NCBI RefSeq assembly: GCF_004152935.1
Contig: NZ_SETE01000001.1
Location: forward strand, 806,001-870,000
Direction: 5' to 3'
From: Brumimicrobium glaciale
GTDB lineage: Bacteria > Bacteroidota > Bacteroidia > Flavobacteriales_D > Crocinitomicaceae
DNA length: 64,000 bases
The notes below the pieces were generated by a model. That model was not told the origin of the DNA. It did not search any database and saw only the letters and a program-made list of their open reading frames with translations. This document shows, piece by piece, positions 18,250-27,434 of this stretch. The translations under genes were made by a program, and so were the position numbers. Position 1 is the first letter of the stretch. Each line of letters starts with the position of its first letter.

Positions 18250-19433
18250 ATACACGCCATCACCATCATCTGCATTCCTGTCTTCAAAGCTTCATGATCA
18301 ATGTCAAACCTTGAATTATGAACTCCATGAACTATTCCTTTTTCTTCGTTTCTTACTCCAATTCTAAAGAAGCACGTTGGGATTTCTTGCGCATAAAAAG
18401 AGAAATCTTCTGCTGTTAAACGGATAGGTAAATCATGCACATTTTCTTCTCCCAACCATTTGTTTGCTTTACTCACAAATTTTCTAGTCAGTTCAACATC
18501 ATTTTCTAAGAAAGGATAACCTTTACTTATTTCAACAATCGCTTTTGCTCCATGCGCTTCAGCGATAAGTTCCGCTTGTTTAACAATTTGTTTTAATGCT
18601 TTTGCTCGCCATTCTTCATTCATTGTTCTGAATGTTCCTTTAATATGGACTTTCTCTGGAACTACGTTTGTTGTTCCTAACCCTTCAAAATGACCAAAAT
18701 TTAAAACACATGGAATTTTAGGGTCACATTTTCTACTCACAATTTGTTGGAGTGACAATACAATTTCGGCACCCACTAAAATACTGTCAATCGTTTCGTG
18801 AGGTGTAGCTCCGTGTCCACTTTTACCAATGATATCAATATAAACTTCATCACAAGAGGCCATGTATAAACCTTCTTTTGTTCCCACTTGTCCAACAGCG
18901 AAATCTGGAAACACATGCAAAGCATACATTTCTTTTACCTCAGGATTTTTTAAACAACCCGCTTTAATCATTAAACTTGCTCCACCAGGATTTTTTTCTT
19001 CTCCGGGTTGAAAAATTAACTTCACAGGATCTTTTAACTCATTTCGCATATTGAAAAGAATCTCAGCAGCTCCTAATAATACAGAGGAATGAACATCATG
19101 TCCACAAGCATGCATTACACCTGGGTTTTGAGAAATGTAAGGTACATTATTTTGCTCTGTAATTGGCAAAGCATCTATATCCGCTCGTAAACCAATACAA
19201 GCTTGATCTTTTGAGTGGTGATCTCCGCGAATAATTCCTACAATTCCAGTTTCTGCAACACCAGTTTCATGCGGAACTCCAATTTTTGTGAGTTGCTCCG
19301 AAATATATTTCATTGTCTCAAATTCTTGATAAGACAATTCAGGATTTTTATGAAGGTGTTGGCGGTAACCCACTACTTTTTCAAAAAGTTCCTCTGATTG
19401 CTGTATTATAGATTCGCGTATGTTTTGATCCAT
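18246..19433 (-). CDS. M20 family amidohydrolase (N-acyl-amino-acid/hippurate hydrolase-like)
   Basis: This 395-residue cytoplasmic metallopeptidase of the M20D type removes acyl groups from amino acids or peptides (family knowledge; exact substrate unknown). The visible family motifs are YRQHLHKNPELSYQEFET, IGLRADIDALPITEQN, MHACGHDVHSSVLLGAA (metal-binding Cys/His), LIFQPGEEKNPGGASLMI (catalytic/metal Glu pair), LHVFPDFAVGQVGT, the dimerisation lid GKSGHGATPHETID, and the C-terminal HGVHNSRFDID (last metal His). All ligands expected for a di-metal centre are present. The gene stands alone and is convergent with arsM. The TTAA stop lies in an AATTATC simple repeat. Confidence 0.9.
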   Translation of the reverse strand: MDQNIRESIIQQSEELFEKVVGYRQHLHKNPELSYQEFETMKYISEQLTKIGVPHETGVAETGIVGIIRGDHHSKDQACIGLRADIDALPITEQNNVPYISQNPGVMHACGHDVHSSVLLGAAEILFNMRNELKDPVKLIFQPGEEKNPGGASLMIKAGCLKNPEVKEMYALHVFPDFAVGQVGTKEGLYMASCDEVYIDIIGKSGHGATPHETIDSILVGAEIVLSLQQIVSRKCDPKIPCVLNFGHFEGLGTTNVVPEKVHIKGTFRTMNEEWRAKALKQIVKQAELIAEAHGAKAIVEISKGYPFLENDVELTRKFVSKANKWLGEENVHDLPIRLTAEDFSFYAQEIPTCFFRIGVRNEEKGIVHGVHNSRFDIDHEALKTGMQMMVMACI

Positions 19434-19537
19434 GATTTTTAAGTTCTTTTTGAGCTATTCGACTTCTGTCCTTTCGTTAACTAATAAAAGCCGAATGAAA
19501 CTGATTTATGCTTTAATTCTACTTTTTTAAGGAATTA

Positions 19538-19571
19538 TTTGCTCCAATCAATTACAAAGATGCTAATTTTG
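19538..19571 (+). promoter_or_regulatory. Promoter of the MBL-fold hydrolase gene
   Basis: TTTG (19538-19541), a 22-bp spacer and TAATTTTG (19564-19571) form a full TTTG/TAnnTTTG match. The leader to the ATG at 19638 is about 60 nt. Confidence 0.6.
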
Positions 19572-19637
19572 TCTTTGAATACCAATTACTAAAATTGCAC
19601 ATCAACATTTTTGTTGTCACTCATAATAATTCCAGAT

Positions 19638-20276
19638 ATGAAAATAGTTAAATTCACTTTCAATCCAATTCAAGAAAATACTTATTTAGCAATTGATGAC
19701 GATAAAAACGTTGTTATTATTGATCCAGGATGTTATTTTGAAGAAGAACGTCAATTGTTAAGAGACTATATTTCTAAAAATGAGTTGACAGTAAAAGCAT
19801 TGTTGAATACGCATGGTCACTTAGATCATATTATGGGTAATGCTTTTATTAAGCGTGAATACGATGTCGATTTATATTTGCATGAAAAGGATGTCATTAC
19901 TTTGCAAATGGGAGAAAGAAGTGCTCAGATGTATGGTTTAGGTCAGTTTCAAGCTTCACCAATGCCAGATGTTTTCATAAAAGAAGGAGAAACTTTAACT
20001 TTTGGTGGAATTTCATTTGAAGTACTGTTTTGTCCTGGTCATGCGCCTGGCCATGTTGTGTTTTATAGCCCAAAAGATGAATTGGTCATCAATGGCGATG
20101 TTTTATTCAAAGGAAGCTATGGACGTGTTGACCTTCCGGGTGGAGATTTACAAACTTTGAAAGATTCTATCACTAAAAAAATGTTCACTTTGCCTGACAA
20201 TACTTTAGTGTACACTGGTCACGGCCCTGAAACAACAATTGGTGAGGAGAAAAAAAGCAATCCTATTTTGTGGTAA
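19638..20276 (+). CDS. Metallo-beta-lactamase-fold hydrolase (glyoxalase II-like)
   Basis: The 212-residue protein starts at MKIVKFTFNPIQENTYL; the reading frame can be extended upstream only through a TTG. It carries the MBL-fold zinc ligands: THGHLDH (HxHxDH), the GHAPGH His, the NGDVLF Asp and the YTGHGPETTIGEEK His. The substrate loops SYGRVDLPGG and HGPETTI are typical of small glyoxalase II-like or persulfide-dioxygenase-like enzymes that act on thioesters. It is cytoplasmic, as no signal is present. The exact substrate cannot be told from sequence. It has its own promoter and faces the convergent helical-repeat gene across a repeat cluster. Confidence 0.9.
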   Translation: MKIVKFTFNPIQENTYLAIDDDKNVVIIDPGCYFEEERQLLRDYISKNELTVKALLNTHGHLDHIMGNAFIKREYDVDLYLHEKDVITLQMGERSAQMYGLGQFQASPMPDVFIKEGETLTFGGISFEVLFCPGHAPGHVVFYSPKDELVINGDVLFKGSYGRVDLPGGDLQTLKDSITKKMFTLPDNTLVYTGHGPETTIGEEKKSNPILW

Positions 20277-20304
20277 GTTGTGGGATTTCGAATTGAATTT
20301 CGTC

Positions 20305-20377
20305 GCCTTCGACAAGCTAGTCACCGAAGACACCGAAGTCACCGAAGAGCAATCCGTTGACTGAGCTTGTCGAAGGC
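20305..20377. repeat. 14-bp inverted repeat (CTTCGACAAGCT family) with CACCGAAG units
   Basis: GCCTTCGACAAGCT (20305-20318) and AGCTTGTCGAAGGC (20364-20377) are perfect inverted copies. The 45-nt loop contains three TCACCGAAG-like units. The arms are the widely scattered GAGCTTGTCGAAG-type repeat seen in many bacterial genomes (recalled). Confidence 0.85.
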
Positions 20378-20435
20378 AATGATTCAAGGATTCAAAAATT
20401 CAAATGAATAAACATTTTACGAAAGTATAATGTAG

Positions 20436-20455
20436 GGACGATTTACAAATCGTCC
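20436..20455. repeat. GGACGATTT palindrome, copy 1
   Basis: GGACGATTT-AC-AAATCGTCC is a perfect 9-bp inverted repeat. It is preceded by ATTCAAGGATTCAAAAATTCAA (about 20381-20402). The same pairing occurs at 28926-29052. Confidence 0.85.
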
Positions 20456-20488
20456 GATTCCGTATGAATCAATCACGAATTCAACACC

Positions 20489-22045
20489 CTAGGCTATTTT
20501 CATCAAATAAGCTTCTCTTTTTATTTCTTGAAAAGATTTATTCTTCACTTTCGAAATAAGCCAAAGATGAAAATCAAAATATTCAAAGGCGACAGATTCG
20601 AATGGATCATTTTTTAAGGCTTTTATTTCTTCATCAACGTTTAAAAGTAAATCTTCAATTTCATATTTATTTTGAGCGTTGGAAATTTTCGTAATATTTT
20701 TCAAGAAAAGTGTTTCAAACTTAAAGGCTCTTTTACGTTTTGTTAAAAATCTTTTTGTATTCTTAATCGCATAAGGAAGTAAATTATCATTTTTTAATTC
20801 GAAATGAATAAGTAGATTAAGTAAATGAGCAAAAGACAATATATCCTCTTTTTGATCCAATTCTTTATTGTTGAGGATCATGTTTATCCATTTTAAACTT
20901 TGGTTGAAGTCTGCGTTGCCGAAAAAGGCGATAGACATATTAAAAGCAAGATAGGCTTTTCTAAATGGTGTAATTTCTCCATTGTATTTTTCAAAACCTT
21001 CTTTGATAACTTTCGATAGCAATGTTGCCTTTTCAAAACTACCTTCTTGATTGAGTACTTTCAGTTCAATGCTGTTTATACTAGAAAATAGTTTTATCGT
21101 TAAATCCTCAGTTAGGCTTGATTTTAATTGATGAGGAAACGATTTTAATTCGTTTAAATACGTGTGAATCGCCCTTGAATTTCCAAATTTGGACTCCAAA
21201 TGAATAATGTTTGTCAAAATTGAAAAATATTGATTTGGGTTTTCATTGATTTTATCCGGATTCTTTTTAAAATGATTTAAATTATCTATTAGTGCATTTA
21301 AAGAATCTTCATTTCTCAAGATGCCAAAAAAGTATGCGCTTTTTAAATGATTGATCAAATATTGATTTTCAAAAGTGATCTTTTCTGGTGGTGTAATTTT
21401 TTTAAACTGTTCAAATAACTTTGTGTATTCAGTTACTTCCTCCGGAGATCTGGCTTGTCCATATTGATTCAGTTGAATAAACAGTTTGCTTTTAATACTC
21501 CACAATTCATTGTAGAAATTGTATTGACTTGTTAATTCATACGTTTCATTTTTATGTTTGTCAATACTTTTTGTATTTGCTTTTTGATATCCTTGTGTTT
21601 CTATAATTCTTTTTTCTTCATTCGCCAATTGAAGTAGTATTGCTATTTTATTGTGTTTTTTGGCTAATCTTTTGGCTTTTTTTAATTCGTTAATTGCGTG
21701 GTCATATAATCCTTTGCTGTATAAAATGTTAATACTGTGCAGCATCTTATATAATTGTGCATCTAAATTTTTTGAGGAATGAAAGGCATCTAATGCACTT
21801 ATGATTTGCTCATATAATCTATTTTTTGTGATTGGAAATTGATTTAGAAAAGCTTCTCCTTCAAAGTTTGTGTAAATCTCCTCCTCATTAAACTCTTTTT
21901 GTTGATCGATAAAATCAAAAATGCGAACACCATTATTTTCTTCACCTATTGTGTGACGAGAAGCATAAATCTTAAAATATCGTTTTTCACTTTTAGTTAA
22001 GCTTTTAATTAACTCGAAAAGTGCAGGAGAAGCAGTTTTAGACAT
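20489..22045 (-). CDS. Helical-repeat (TPR-like) protein of unknown function, 518 aa
   Basis: This is a cytoplasmic-looking protein without signal peptide or membrane segment. It opens with MSKTASPALFELIKSLTKSEKRYFKIYASRH, a start I recall as recurrent in Bacteroidota proteins of unknown function. The rest is almost wholly alpha-helical and Lys/Glu/Asn-rich, with helix-turn-helix pairs such as LYDHAINELKKAKRLAKKHNK (shortened here to its repeat character) that look like degenerate tetratricopeptide units from about 100 to 480. No enzyme motif is visible. It is probably a scaffold or regulatory protein. It is monocistronic, between the repeat cluster and divergent sequences at 22046-22200. Confidence 0.75.
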   Translation of the reverse strand: MSKTASPALFELIKSLTKSEKRYFKIYASRHTIGEENNGVRIFDFIDQQKEFNEEEIYTNFEGEAFLNQFPITKNRLYEQIISALDAFHSSKNLDAQLYKMLHSINILYSKGLYDHAINELKKAKRLAKKHNKIAILLQLANEEKRIIETQGYQKANTKSIDKHKNETYELTSQYNFYNELWSIKSKLFIQLNQYGQARSPEEVTEYTKLFEQFKKITPPEKITFENQYLINHLKSAYFFGILRNEDSLNALIDNLNHFKKNPDKINENPNQYFSILTNIIHLESKFGNSRAIHTYLNELKSFPHQLKSSLTEDLTIKLFSSINSIELKVLNQEGSFEKATLLSKVIKEGFEKYNGEITPFRKAYLAFNMSIAFFGNADFNQSLKWINMILNNKELDQKEDILSFAHLLNLLIHFELKNDNLLPYAIKNTKRFLTKRKRAFKFETLFLKNITKISNAQNKYEIEDLLLNVDEEIKALKNDPFESVAFEYFDFHLWLISKVKNKSFQEIKREAYLMKIA

Positions 22046-22194
22046 GTTGTTTTTTAATGGTGTTGCTCTAATATACTTCTATTTGAAACAAAGGAATGAA
22101 ATAGTTTTTGAATTGTCTATTTCATTTATTGACCTGTTAATTTTTAGATGTGATCTGGGTTAGATCTGGGTTTTAGAATCATCAAAATGAGGCA

Positions 22195-22226
22195 CAAAAA
22201 AAAGAGCTACAGATCTGCAGCTCTTT
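22195..22226 (-). terminator. Rho-independent terminator after the 82-aa lipoprotein gene
   Basis: The near-perfect palindrome AAAGAGCTACAGATCTGC.. (22201-22226) is followed on the minus strand by eight or more T's (plus-strand A-run 22194-22203). It lies 22 bp beyond the stop of the minus-strand gene. Confidence 0.88.
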
Positions 22227-22248
22227 CTCAAATATTTTAAAGTGATTT

Positions 22249-22497
22249 TTATTTTCTTTTTACTCTTCTTTCATCGTCCTCATCACGATTTGGGTCAGTA
22301 ATATTTCCTAACGTGTCAGAAGCAATATCGGTTCCAGTAAGATCATAATTGCCGCTTGATTTATTACATCCAAAATCATCATTTATGATATTTCTTTCAG
22401 CTTCTTCATGATTATGATTTGGCTTAATTTCTTCCTTCTGGCAACTACCAAATGAAAGTAAAAGTAATCCTGATATAGCAAATATTAATTTTTTCAT
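22249..22497 (-). CDS. Small putative lipoprotein, 82 aa
   Basis: MKKLIFAISGLLLLSFGSCQKEE gives a clear type II signal with lipobox FGSC (Cys about residue 19). The mature part (about 63 residues) is hydrophilic, His/Asp/Glu-rich near the front (NHNHEEAE) and ends in RDEDDERRVKRK. I recognise no family. It has its own TAnnTTTG promoter and terminator, so it is transcribed separately from the upstream two-component operon although only 48 bp from it. Confidence 0.75.
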   Translation of the reverse strand: MKKLIFAISGLLLLSFGSCQKEEIKPNHNHEEAERNIINDDFGCNKSSGNYDLTGTDIASDTLGNITDPNRDEDDERRVKRK

Positions 22498-22523
22498 GAT
22501 GATGTATTTAAACTCATTGCAAC

Positions 22524-22531
22524 CAAATTTA
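22524..22531 (-). promoter_or_regulatory. -7 element of the 82-aa lipoprotein gene
   Basis: CAAATTTA reads TAAATTTG on the minus strand, 26 nt before the ATG. The element is identical to that of pgk. Confidence 0.5.
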
Positions 22532-22545
22532 TGAAAATAATCCTG

Positions 22546-25470
22546 TTATCCCAAATATTGTTTCATTATTTTGAAGGTAACAACAGTTCCATTGATTGAA
22601 CTGTCGCTTTCTTTGATTTGAAAGGGGCCAACCATTTCGATTGAACGCGCAGAAATTTTTTGAAGAAGCTCAATTCTTCCTTTTGCTATCATCATTCCTT
22701 GTGATTGATGGAGAGCAGCATCATTTTTCTTGTTTTTACGTGAATTATCGATGCCCACACCGTTGTCTTTTATCTCTATTCTAATGTGGTCAAGGTGCTC
22801 TGTTATGTTGACTTCTATTTCACCCATTCTGTCTTTTATAGGAAGTACACCATGAATAATACTGTTTTCAACAAAAGGTTGCAGGAACATTGCAGGTACT
22901 TTTAACAATTCCGTTTCAACTTCATCTTCCACATTAATTGAATAATTAAAACGGTCTTTAAAACGCATTGTTTCGAGATCTAAATATAATTTTAGTCTTT
23001 CTATTTCATCAGAAAGTGCAACCATTCCATCTTCATGATAAGAACTGTCCAGGTTCTTGCGAATTAACTTAGCGAATCTTGATAAATATTTATTGGCAGA
23101 TTTATTATCAGAGACATTAATATAATATTGAATTGAATTTAACGCATTGAAAATAAAATGTCTATTCATACTCGCGTTCAATGTTTGTTGTTCTAATTTA
23201 GATAATTTATTTTGGAATTCTAACTTGACTTGATAGTTTTTATTGTCACGCTTTTTTTGCCTCGCTCTATCTATCGTTAATATAAAGCCTGTTATAATTA
23301 ATCCGATAATAAAGTAAAACCACCATGTGCGATAAAAAGGAGGTGTAACTTTTATGGGAATGGTGAAAGTATCTGAAAAGTTATTGTTTCCATTGTCTAC
23401 TTTTAATTTAAAAACATATTCTCCGGGCGGTAAATTTGTAAAACTGGCTGTTGAATTATTATTTGGAGGTGTCCAATCAGTTGAAAAACCTTCTAAAAAG
23501 TAACTGTATCTCAAGCTTCCAGGATTTGTCATATAGATCCCGTCAAAATTGAAAGAAATGTTCTTGTCAACGAACTTCATGACCAGTGTTTCAGTTTCTT
23601 TTTCTGAATTGTAAATATCTACTTTGTTGCTGTTGAGTGATTTGTTGTTAATTATTATTCCTGTAAGTTGCAATTTAGGTTTCGCATTTTTCATTAAGGA
23701 ACTCCTGTTGTTTAAGTCCATTTTCATTAAACCAGAAGCTGTTCCAAACCATAAGAATCTGTTTTTTTCTAAATAATTTGAATTTAGATTCGTCTCTAAA
23801 TCAATGAGTCCAGAGGTAATTCCATAATGGTATTTGTGTTTCAAATCTGTTCCAATTTCATAGAGTCCATCATTCGTTCCTACAAACATCAAGGTGTCAT
23901 ATTGCTGTAAGAAATTAACGAATTCTAAGTCTTTTTCCTGTTCGAGAACCTGACGTTTATATTTACCTTTTTCTTTACTGTATAAACCATTTTCTGTTCC
24001 GATCCAAAGATTTCCTCTGTGATCGATTTCAATACAGTTTATTCCCGAATCGAAATACTCTTTATCGACACTAAAGTCTTTATTTATTGTGTATATTCCA
24101 TTTGACGCTGCTGCATAAATGATCCCATTTTTCACTTCAAAATCTCGTGCTCCTTTTATTTCATCGAGAGATTTTTGACCTTTATAAATCTTTTTTGTTT
24201 GCTTATCAAAAAGAATACTTCCTTGTGTTGTGCTGATTAAAAAAGTACTGTCATTTATTGGATAAATTCCTTTTACACTGTTTGAAGGTAAATCATCTTC
24301 TTCTTTGTAATAGCTTTTAAATTGCTTATAATCATAAACAAAAAGTCCGAAATTTGAGGCAAACAAGACAATATCATCTGCACAAACGATTTGCCATACA
24401 GCACTTAAGATGAAATCTATCTTTGTTATATTTCCTGTTGAATCAATTTTGAAAACGCCTTGATCGATAGTGGAAATCCATTTATTCTTATATTTATCCA
24501 TGTCCATAGCGATGATTAAATCACTTGGTAGTCCGCTGCTTTCATTGTAATAAGTAAATACTTCGTCTGTAAATCTAATGAGGCCTTTTCCATTTGTACC
24601 TATCCAGATATTGTCCTCTGAATCTTCATATATTTCATAAACGTCATCTGTTGGAAGTCCAGATTGTTCTGTGATTTCGATAGTGTCTGTTTCCTTAACA
24701 AGGAGAATTCCATTTCTAGAGCTTAACCAAAAGTTGCTTTTTCGATCAATTGTCACGTTTCTAAACATATGGTTTTCGCTGTACAAAGCTTCACTTATTT
24801 TTTGGCTTTTTATGTCTAAATGATAAAGCGCTCCATTGAATGAACTGGCATATATCACATCGCCTTCTCGTTTTATTCCGGAAAACGAGGTTTCACTTGA
24901 ATTGTCGATTAATTGAAATGTTTTTCCATCAAATAAATGTAATCCTGTGCGAGTAGCTAAATAGATTTTCCCTTTGTAGGACACTATTTCTCTAATTCGT
25001 TTTGGACTACCACTGATTGGATCAATTGTTTGCTTTTCTTTATTGAGCACATACAATCCTCCTCCATTTGTTGCAATGTAAATTGTAGAATCTAAGGCTG
25101 AAAACCCGGAAACATCATTTAAAACGGTGTCTTTTGTATGTGATATTGAAGTGAAAGAATTGTTTGGATTCTTAATAGAAATTCCTTGTGGATGACCAAT
25201 GTATAACGAACCCTCGATGACTTCAAGTTTTGTAATGCGATTATTTAGTAAGCCGTTATTTCTACCATAATTAGTGAAATTCTCACCATCAAAACGAGCT
25301 AATCCACCAAATGTACCCACCCAAATATAGCCTGCTTCATCTTGGGTGATGGTATTTACCTGCGATTGTGGTAAACCTTTGCTGGTATTGTACTGTATAA
25401 AAGAAAACTTTTGCGCTGTTAATTGGCTGTAAAAGCAAAGTATGAAAAGAAGAGGAGCAAGCAGTCTCAT
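22546..25470 (-). CDS. Propeller-sensor histidine kinase (Reg_prop/Y_Y_Y/His_kinase, LytS-like)
   Basis: This 974-residue membrane sensor kinase phosphorylates the LytTR regulator encoded just upstream. A signal peptide (MRLLAPLLFILCFYSQLTAQ) leads to a large periplasmic beta-propeller of Reg_prop units (YIWVGTFGGLARFDGENFTNY, NIWIGTNGKGLIRF, NLWIGTENGLYS), then a Y_Y_Y domain (about 640-715, SYFLEGFSTDWTPPNNN...LPPGEYVFKLKV), one transmembrane helix (WWFYFIIGLIITGFIL) and a short coiled linker. The kinase core has the phosphoacceptor His at about 771 (RHFIFNALNSIQ), the N-box PFVENSIIHG and G-box DNGVGID. It overlaps the regulator gene by 4 bp (ATGA), so the two are translationally coupled. 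The ligand is unknown; in other Bacteroidota such propellers often sense glycans, but no polysaccharide-utilisation genes are nearby. Confidence 0.92.
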   Translation of the reverse strand: MRLLAPLLFILCFYSQLTAQKFSFIQYNTSKGLPQSQVNTITQDEAGYIWVGTFGGLARFDGENFTNYGRNNGLLNNRITKLEVIEGSLYIGHPQGISIKNPNNSFTSISHTKDTVLNDVSGFSALDSTIYIATNGGGLYVLNKEKQTIDPISGSPKRIREIVSYKGKIYLATRTGLHLFDGKTFQLIDNSSETSFSGIKREGDVIYASSFNGALYHLDIKSQKISEALYSENHMFRNVTIDRKSNFWLSSRNGILLVKETDTIEITEQSGLPTDDVYEIYEDSEDNIWIGTNGKGLIRFTDEVFTYYNESSGLPSDLIIAMDMDKYKNKWISTIDQGVFKIDSTGNITKIDFILSAVWQIVCADDIVLFASNFGLFVYDYKQFKSYYKEEDDLPSNSVKGIYPINDSTFLISTTQGSILFDKQTKKIYKGQKSLDEIKGARDFEVKNGIIYAAASNGIYTINKDFSVDKEYFDSGINCIEIDHRGNLWIGTENGLYSKEKGKYKRQVLEQEKDLEFVNFLQQYDTLMFVGTNDGLYEIGTDLKHKYHYGITSGLIDLETNLNSNYLEKNRFLWFGTASGLMKMDLNNRSSLMKNAKPKLQLTGIIINNKSLNSNKVDIYNSEKETETLVMKFVDKNISFNFDGIYMTNPGSLRYSYFLEGFSTDWTPPNNNSTASFTNLPPGEYVFKLKVDNGNNNFSDTFTIPIKVTPPFYRTWWFYFIIGLIITGFILTIDRARQKKRDNKNYQVKLEFQNKLSKLEQQTLNASMNRHFIFNALNSIQYYINVSDNKSANKYLSRFAKLIRKNLDSSYHEDGMVALSDEIERLKLYLDLETMRFKDRFNYSINVEDEVETELLKVPAMFLQPFVENSIIHGVLPIKDRMGEIEVNITEHLDHIRIEIKDNGVGIDNSRKNKKNDAALHQSQGMMIAKGRIELLQKISARSIEMVGPFQIKESDSSINGTVVTFKIMKQYLG

Positions 25471-26246
25471 GCTTTTCCTTTAATCGTTTTTAGAAATGCA
25501 CTCACCCTATTTCTAGCTACAGGAAGTTGAATTCCGTTTTTCAAAATAACGGTATATCCGTCTTCACTCACATATTCCTTAATCATATCTAAATTGATAA
25601 TATAGGATTTGTGGATACGATAAAATTTGGCACTATTTAAAATTTCTTCGTAGATTTTTAATGTTCGTGTATCCAAGTAACGAGATCCATCTTTAAAGTA
25701 AATCATGGAACAATTTCCACTTGCTTCAAGGTGAGAAATGTCATCATCTTCCACTATTTTCACTCCTTTTGTGTGCGAAATAGCAATGCGATTATTTGTT
25801 TTGTTGTGCACCAATCGATCAGCTAAATTTTGTAAAGCATTAAAATAGTTGTCGTAATTTTCTGGATGTTTTGTGAAAGTTTCTTTGGTTGCAATTAATT
25901 TATCAACTGCAGTTCTTAAATCCTCATCATCGATTGGCTTCAAAATATAATGAACAGCATTGGTCTGAAAAGCACGAATTGCATAGTCTTTAAATGCAGT
26001 TACAAATACTACAAGGAAATTTCGGTCTTCCAATCGTTCCAATAAATCGAAACCTTCAGAGCCAGAAGGCATTCGAATATCTAAGAAAACAACATCTGGT
26101 TTTTCGCTTTTGATGAGACTTTCAGCTTCGTCGATATCACTGGCTTCGCCTATAACATCAATTTCAGGACAATAATTTTCTAACATTATCATTAGATTCT
26201 TCCTTGCCAATTCTTCGTCATCAACAATAATCGCGCGTAATTCCAT
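25467..26246 (-). CDS. LytTR-family response regulator
   Basis: The 259-residue cytoplasmic DNA-binding regulator has a receiver domain (1-120) with acidic pocket DDEE (9-12), phosphoacceptor Asp56 (FLDIRMPSG), Thr (FVTAFKDYA) and Lys (LKPIDD). A LytTR DNA-binding domain occupies about 155-255 (SHLEASGNCSMIYFKDGSRYLDTRTLKIYEE, FYRIHKSYIIN, LPVARNRVSAFL). It is the first gene of a two-gene operon and overlaps the propeller kinase by 4 bp. The targets are unknown; LytTR proteins bind pairs of short direct repeats, but none was identified nearby. Confidence 0.94.
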   Translation of the reverse strand: MELRAIIVDDEELARKNLMIMLENYCPEIDVIGEASDIDEAESLIKSEKPDVVFLDIRMPSGSEGFDLLERLEDRNFLVVFVTAFKDYAIRAFQTNAVHYILKPIDDEDLRTAVDKLIATKETFTKHPENYDNYFNALQNLADRLVHNKTNNRIAISHTKGVKIVEDDDISHLEASGNCSMIYFKDGSRYLDTRTLKIYEEILNSAKFYRIHKSYIINLDMIKEYVSEDGYTVILKNGIQLPVARNRVSAFLKTIKGKA

Positions 26247-26562
26247 TTTCTTTCTTTTGATCTAAATTAAGAATAATAATTTGGGTTTTGAAATTGGAAG
26301 GTGAGAAAAACTGAATTTTTGTAAAATGAATTGTATTAGAAAACGTTTTCAGAATTACCCATAAACAACTTACCGCCTAAAATCACCACTTAACTCAATG
26401 GTTCGGTGGATTCGCATTTTTAATTTTTCAACTAGAGAAATTGAGACTATATTGTTATTGAATTTAAAATTAAATGCCATGAAAAATTTATACACTTCAA
26501 TAAGATTAACGGATATATGGGTTTTCAATGACAATGGAAATTGAATCTATTTATTCCTATCT
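26247..26562. other. Intergenic region, no gene recognised
   Basis: These 316 AT-rich bases lie upstream of the LytTR operon and downstream of the alpha/beta hydrolase gene. They hold only a 21-codon ORF from ATG 26479, which I do not call. No clear -7 element was found for the regulator. Confidence 0.4.
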
Positions 26563-27324
26563 CTACTTTTTTTCCGTGAAAGTCAATAACCTGATCACCT
26601 CTTTTTCATTCTCATGATGTCCCATGTGACCAATTGATTTAATAAGATGGAAAGTGTTTCCAATTTTCTCTGCTTGTTTTTGCAGCTTTTTGGCATCAAT
26701 TAATGAATCAAATTCTCCTTGGATAATGTGAATTCTTTCTTTCCAAGTTTTTAGAACATTACTTTTATCTTCTCGATCTCGCATAGCAATTAAGGTTTGC
26801 GCAATTGCTTCTTCCGTCATTTCATAAGCCTCTTCTATCAAATGGTTGATCTTTGTTTCGAAGAATTCAGGTTTGTAATATAATTGTGGAATGGCATCCT
26901 TTAAAAAGAGCATTTTATTGTATTCTACAATTCTAACAACTCTTCCTCTGTCCACCTTTTTACTATCAGAATCTGCCCAAGGATGAGAATGTAATAAAGT
27001 AATTTGGTCAATTTTTAATTCATCATCTTCTGCCAAATGCAAAGCAACATATCCTCCAAGTGAATGTCCAACAATTGAAAATTGATCTTTGGTAACTTCT
27101 AAAATAGTCTCTTTTACAGCCTCAGTAATTCTTTCCAAACTTAAGCTTTCTTGTAGTAAACTAGATTCACCATGACCAGGCAATTCAATACAAATCGCCT
27201 GAATCTTAGGAAGATGTTTTAGCAGGTTTTCCCACATTTTATTGGACTCTAAAAATCCATGTAAAAAAACGACAGGATAGCCGTTGCCAACTATCCTGTA
27301 ATTTAAAATTTGTTTTTTATTCAT
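26563..27324 (-). CDS. Alpha/beta-fold hydrolase
   Basis: This 253-residue soluble hydrolase has the oxyanion-hole motif HGFLES (18-23), the nucleophile elbow GHSLGGYVALHLAEDD with Ser in GHSLGG, an acid in the GEFDSLID region and the catalytic His in KSIGHMGHHENEKE near the C-terminus. The family covers esterases, lipases and haloalkane-type enzymes, so the substrate cannot be inferred. The cap region (about 125-195) is helical. It is monocistronic, 200 bp downstream of pepP in the same direction, with a long structured inverted repeat in between. Confidence 0.88.
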   Translation of the reverse strand: MNKKQILNYRIVGNGYPVVFLHGFLESNKMWENLLKHLPKIQAICIELPGHGESSLLQESLSLERITEAVKETILEVTKDQFSIVGHSLGGYVALHLAEDDELKIDQITLLHSHPWADSDSKKVDRGRVVRIVEYNKMLFLKDAIPQLYYKPEFFETKINHLIEEAYEMTEEAIAQTLIAMRDREDKSNVLKTWKERIHIIQGEFDSLIDAKKLQKQAEKIGNTFHLIKSIGHMGHHENEKEVIRLLTFTEKK

Positions 27325-27434
27325 TTTTTAATCAATGATTTCTATCATTATTTGAAATAGAAAATTCAATAACTGAATTGGCGTTTCTAGACATATATAA
27401 ATGTTTAATTAGAAAATTCACTAGTAAGGCGCCT

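Noticed and set aside
20305-20377. Insertion sequence remnant
   Set aside because: The inverted arms enclose only 45 nt with no transposase fragment, and the arms belong to a widespread extragenic repeat type.
26479-26544. Short ORF of about 21 codons beginning MKNLYTSIRL downstream of the LytTR operon region
   Set aside because: It has no promoter, no recognisable motif and no terminator, and is too short to separate from chance.
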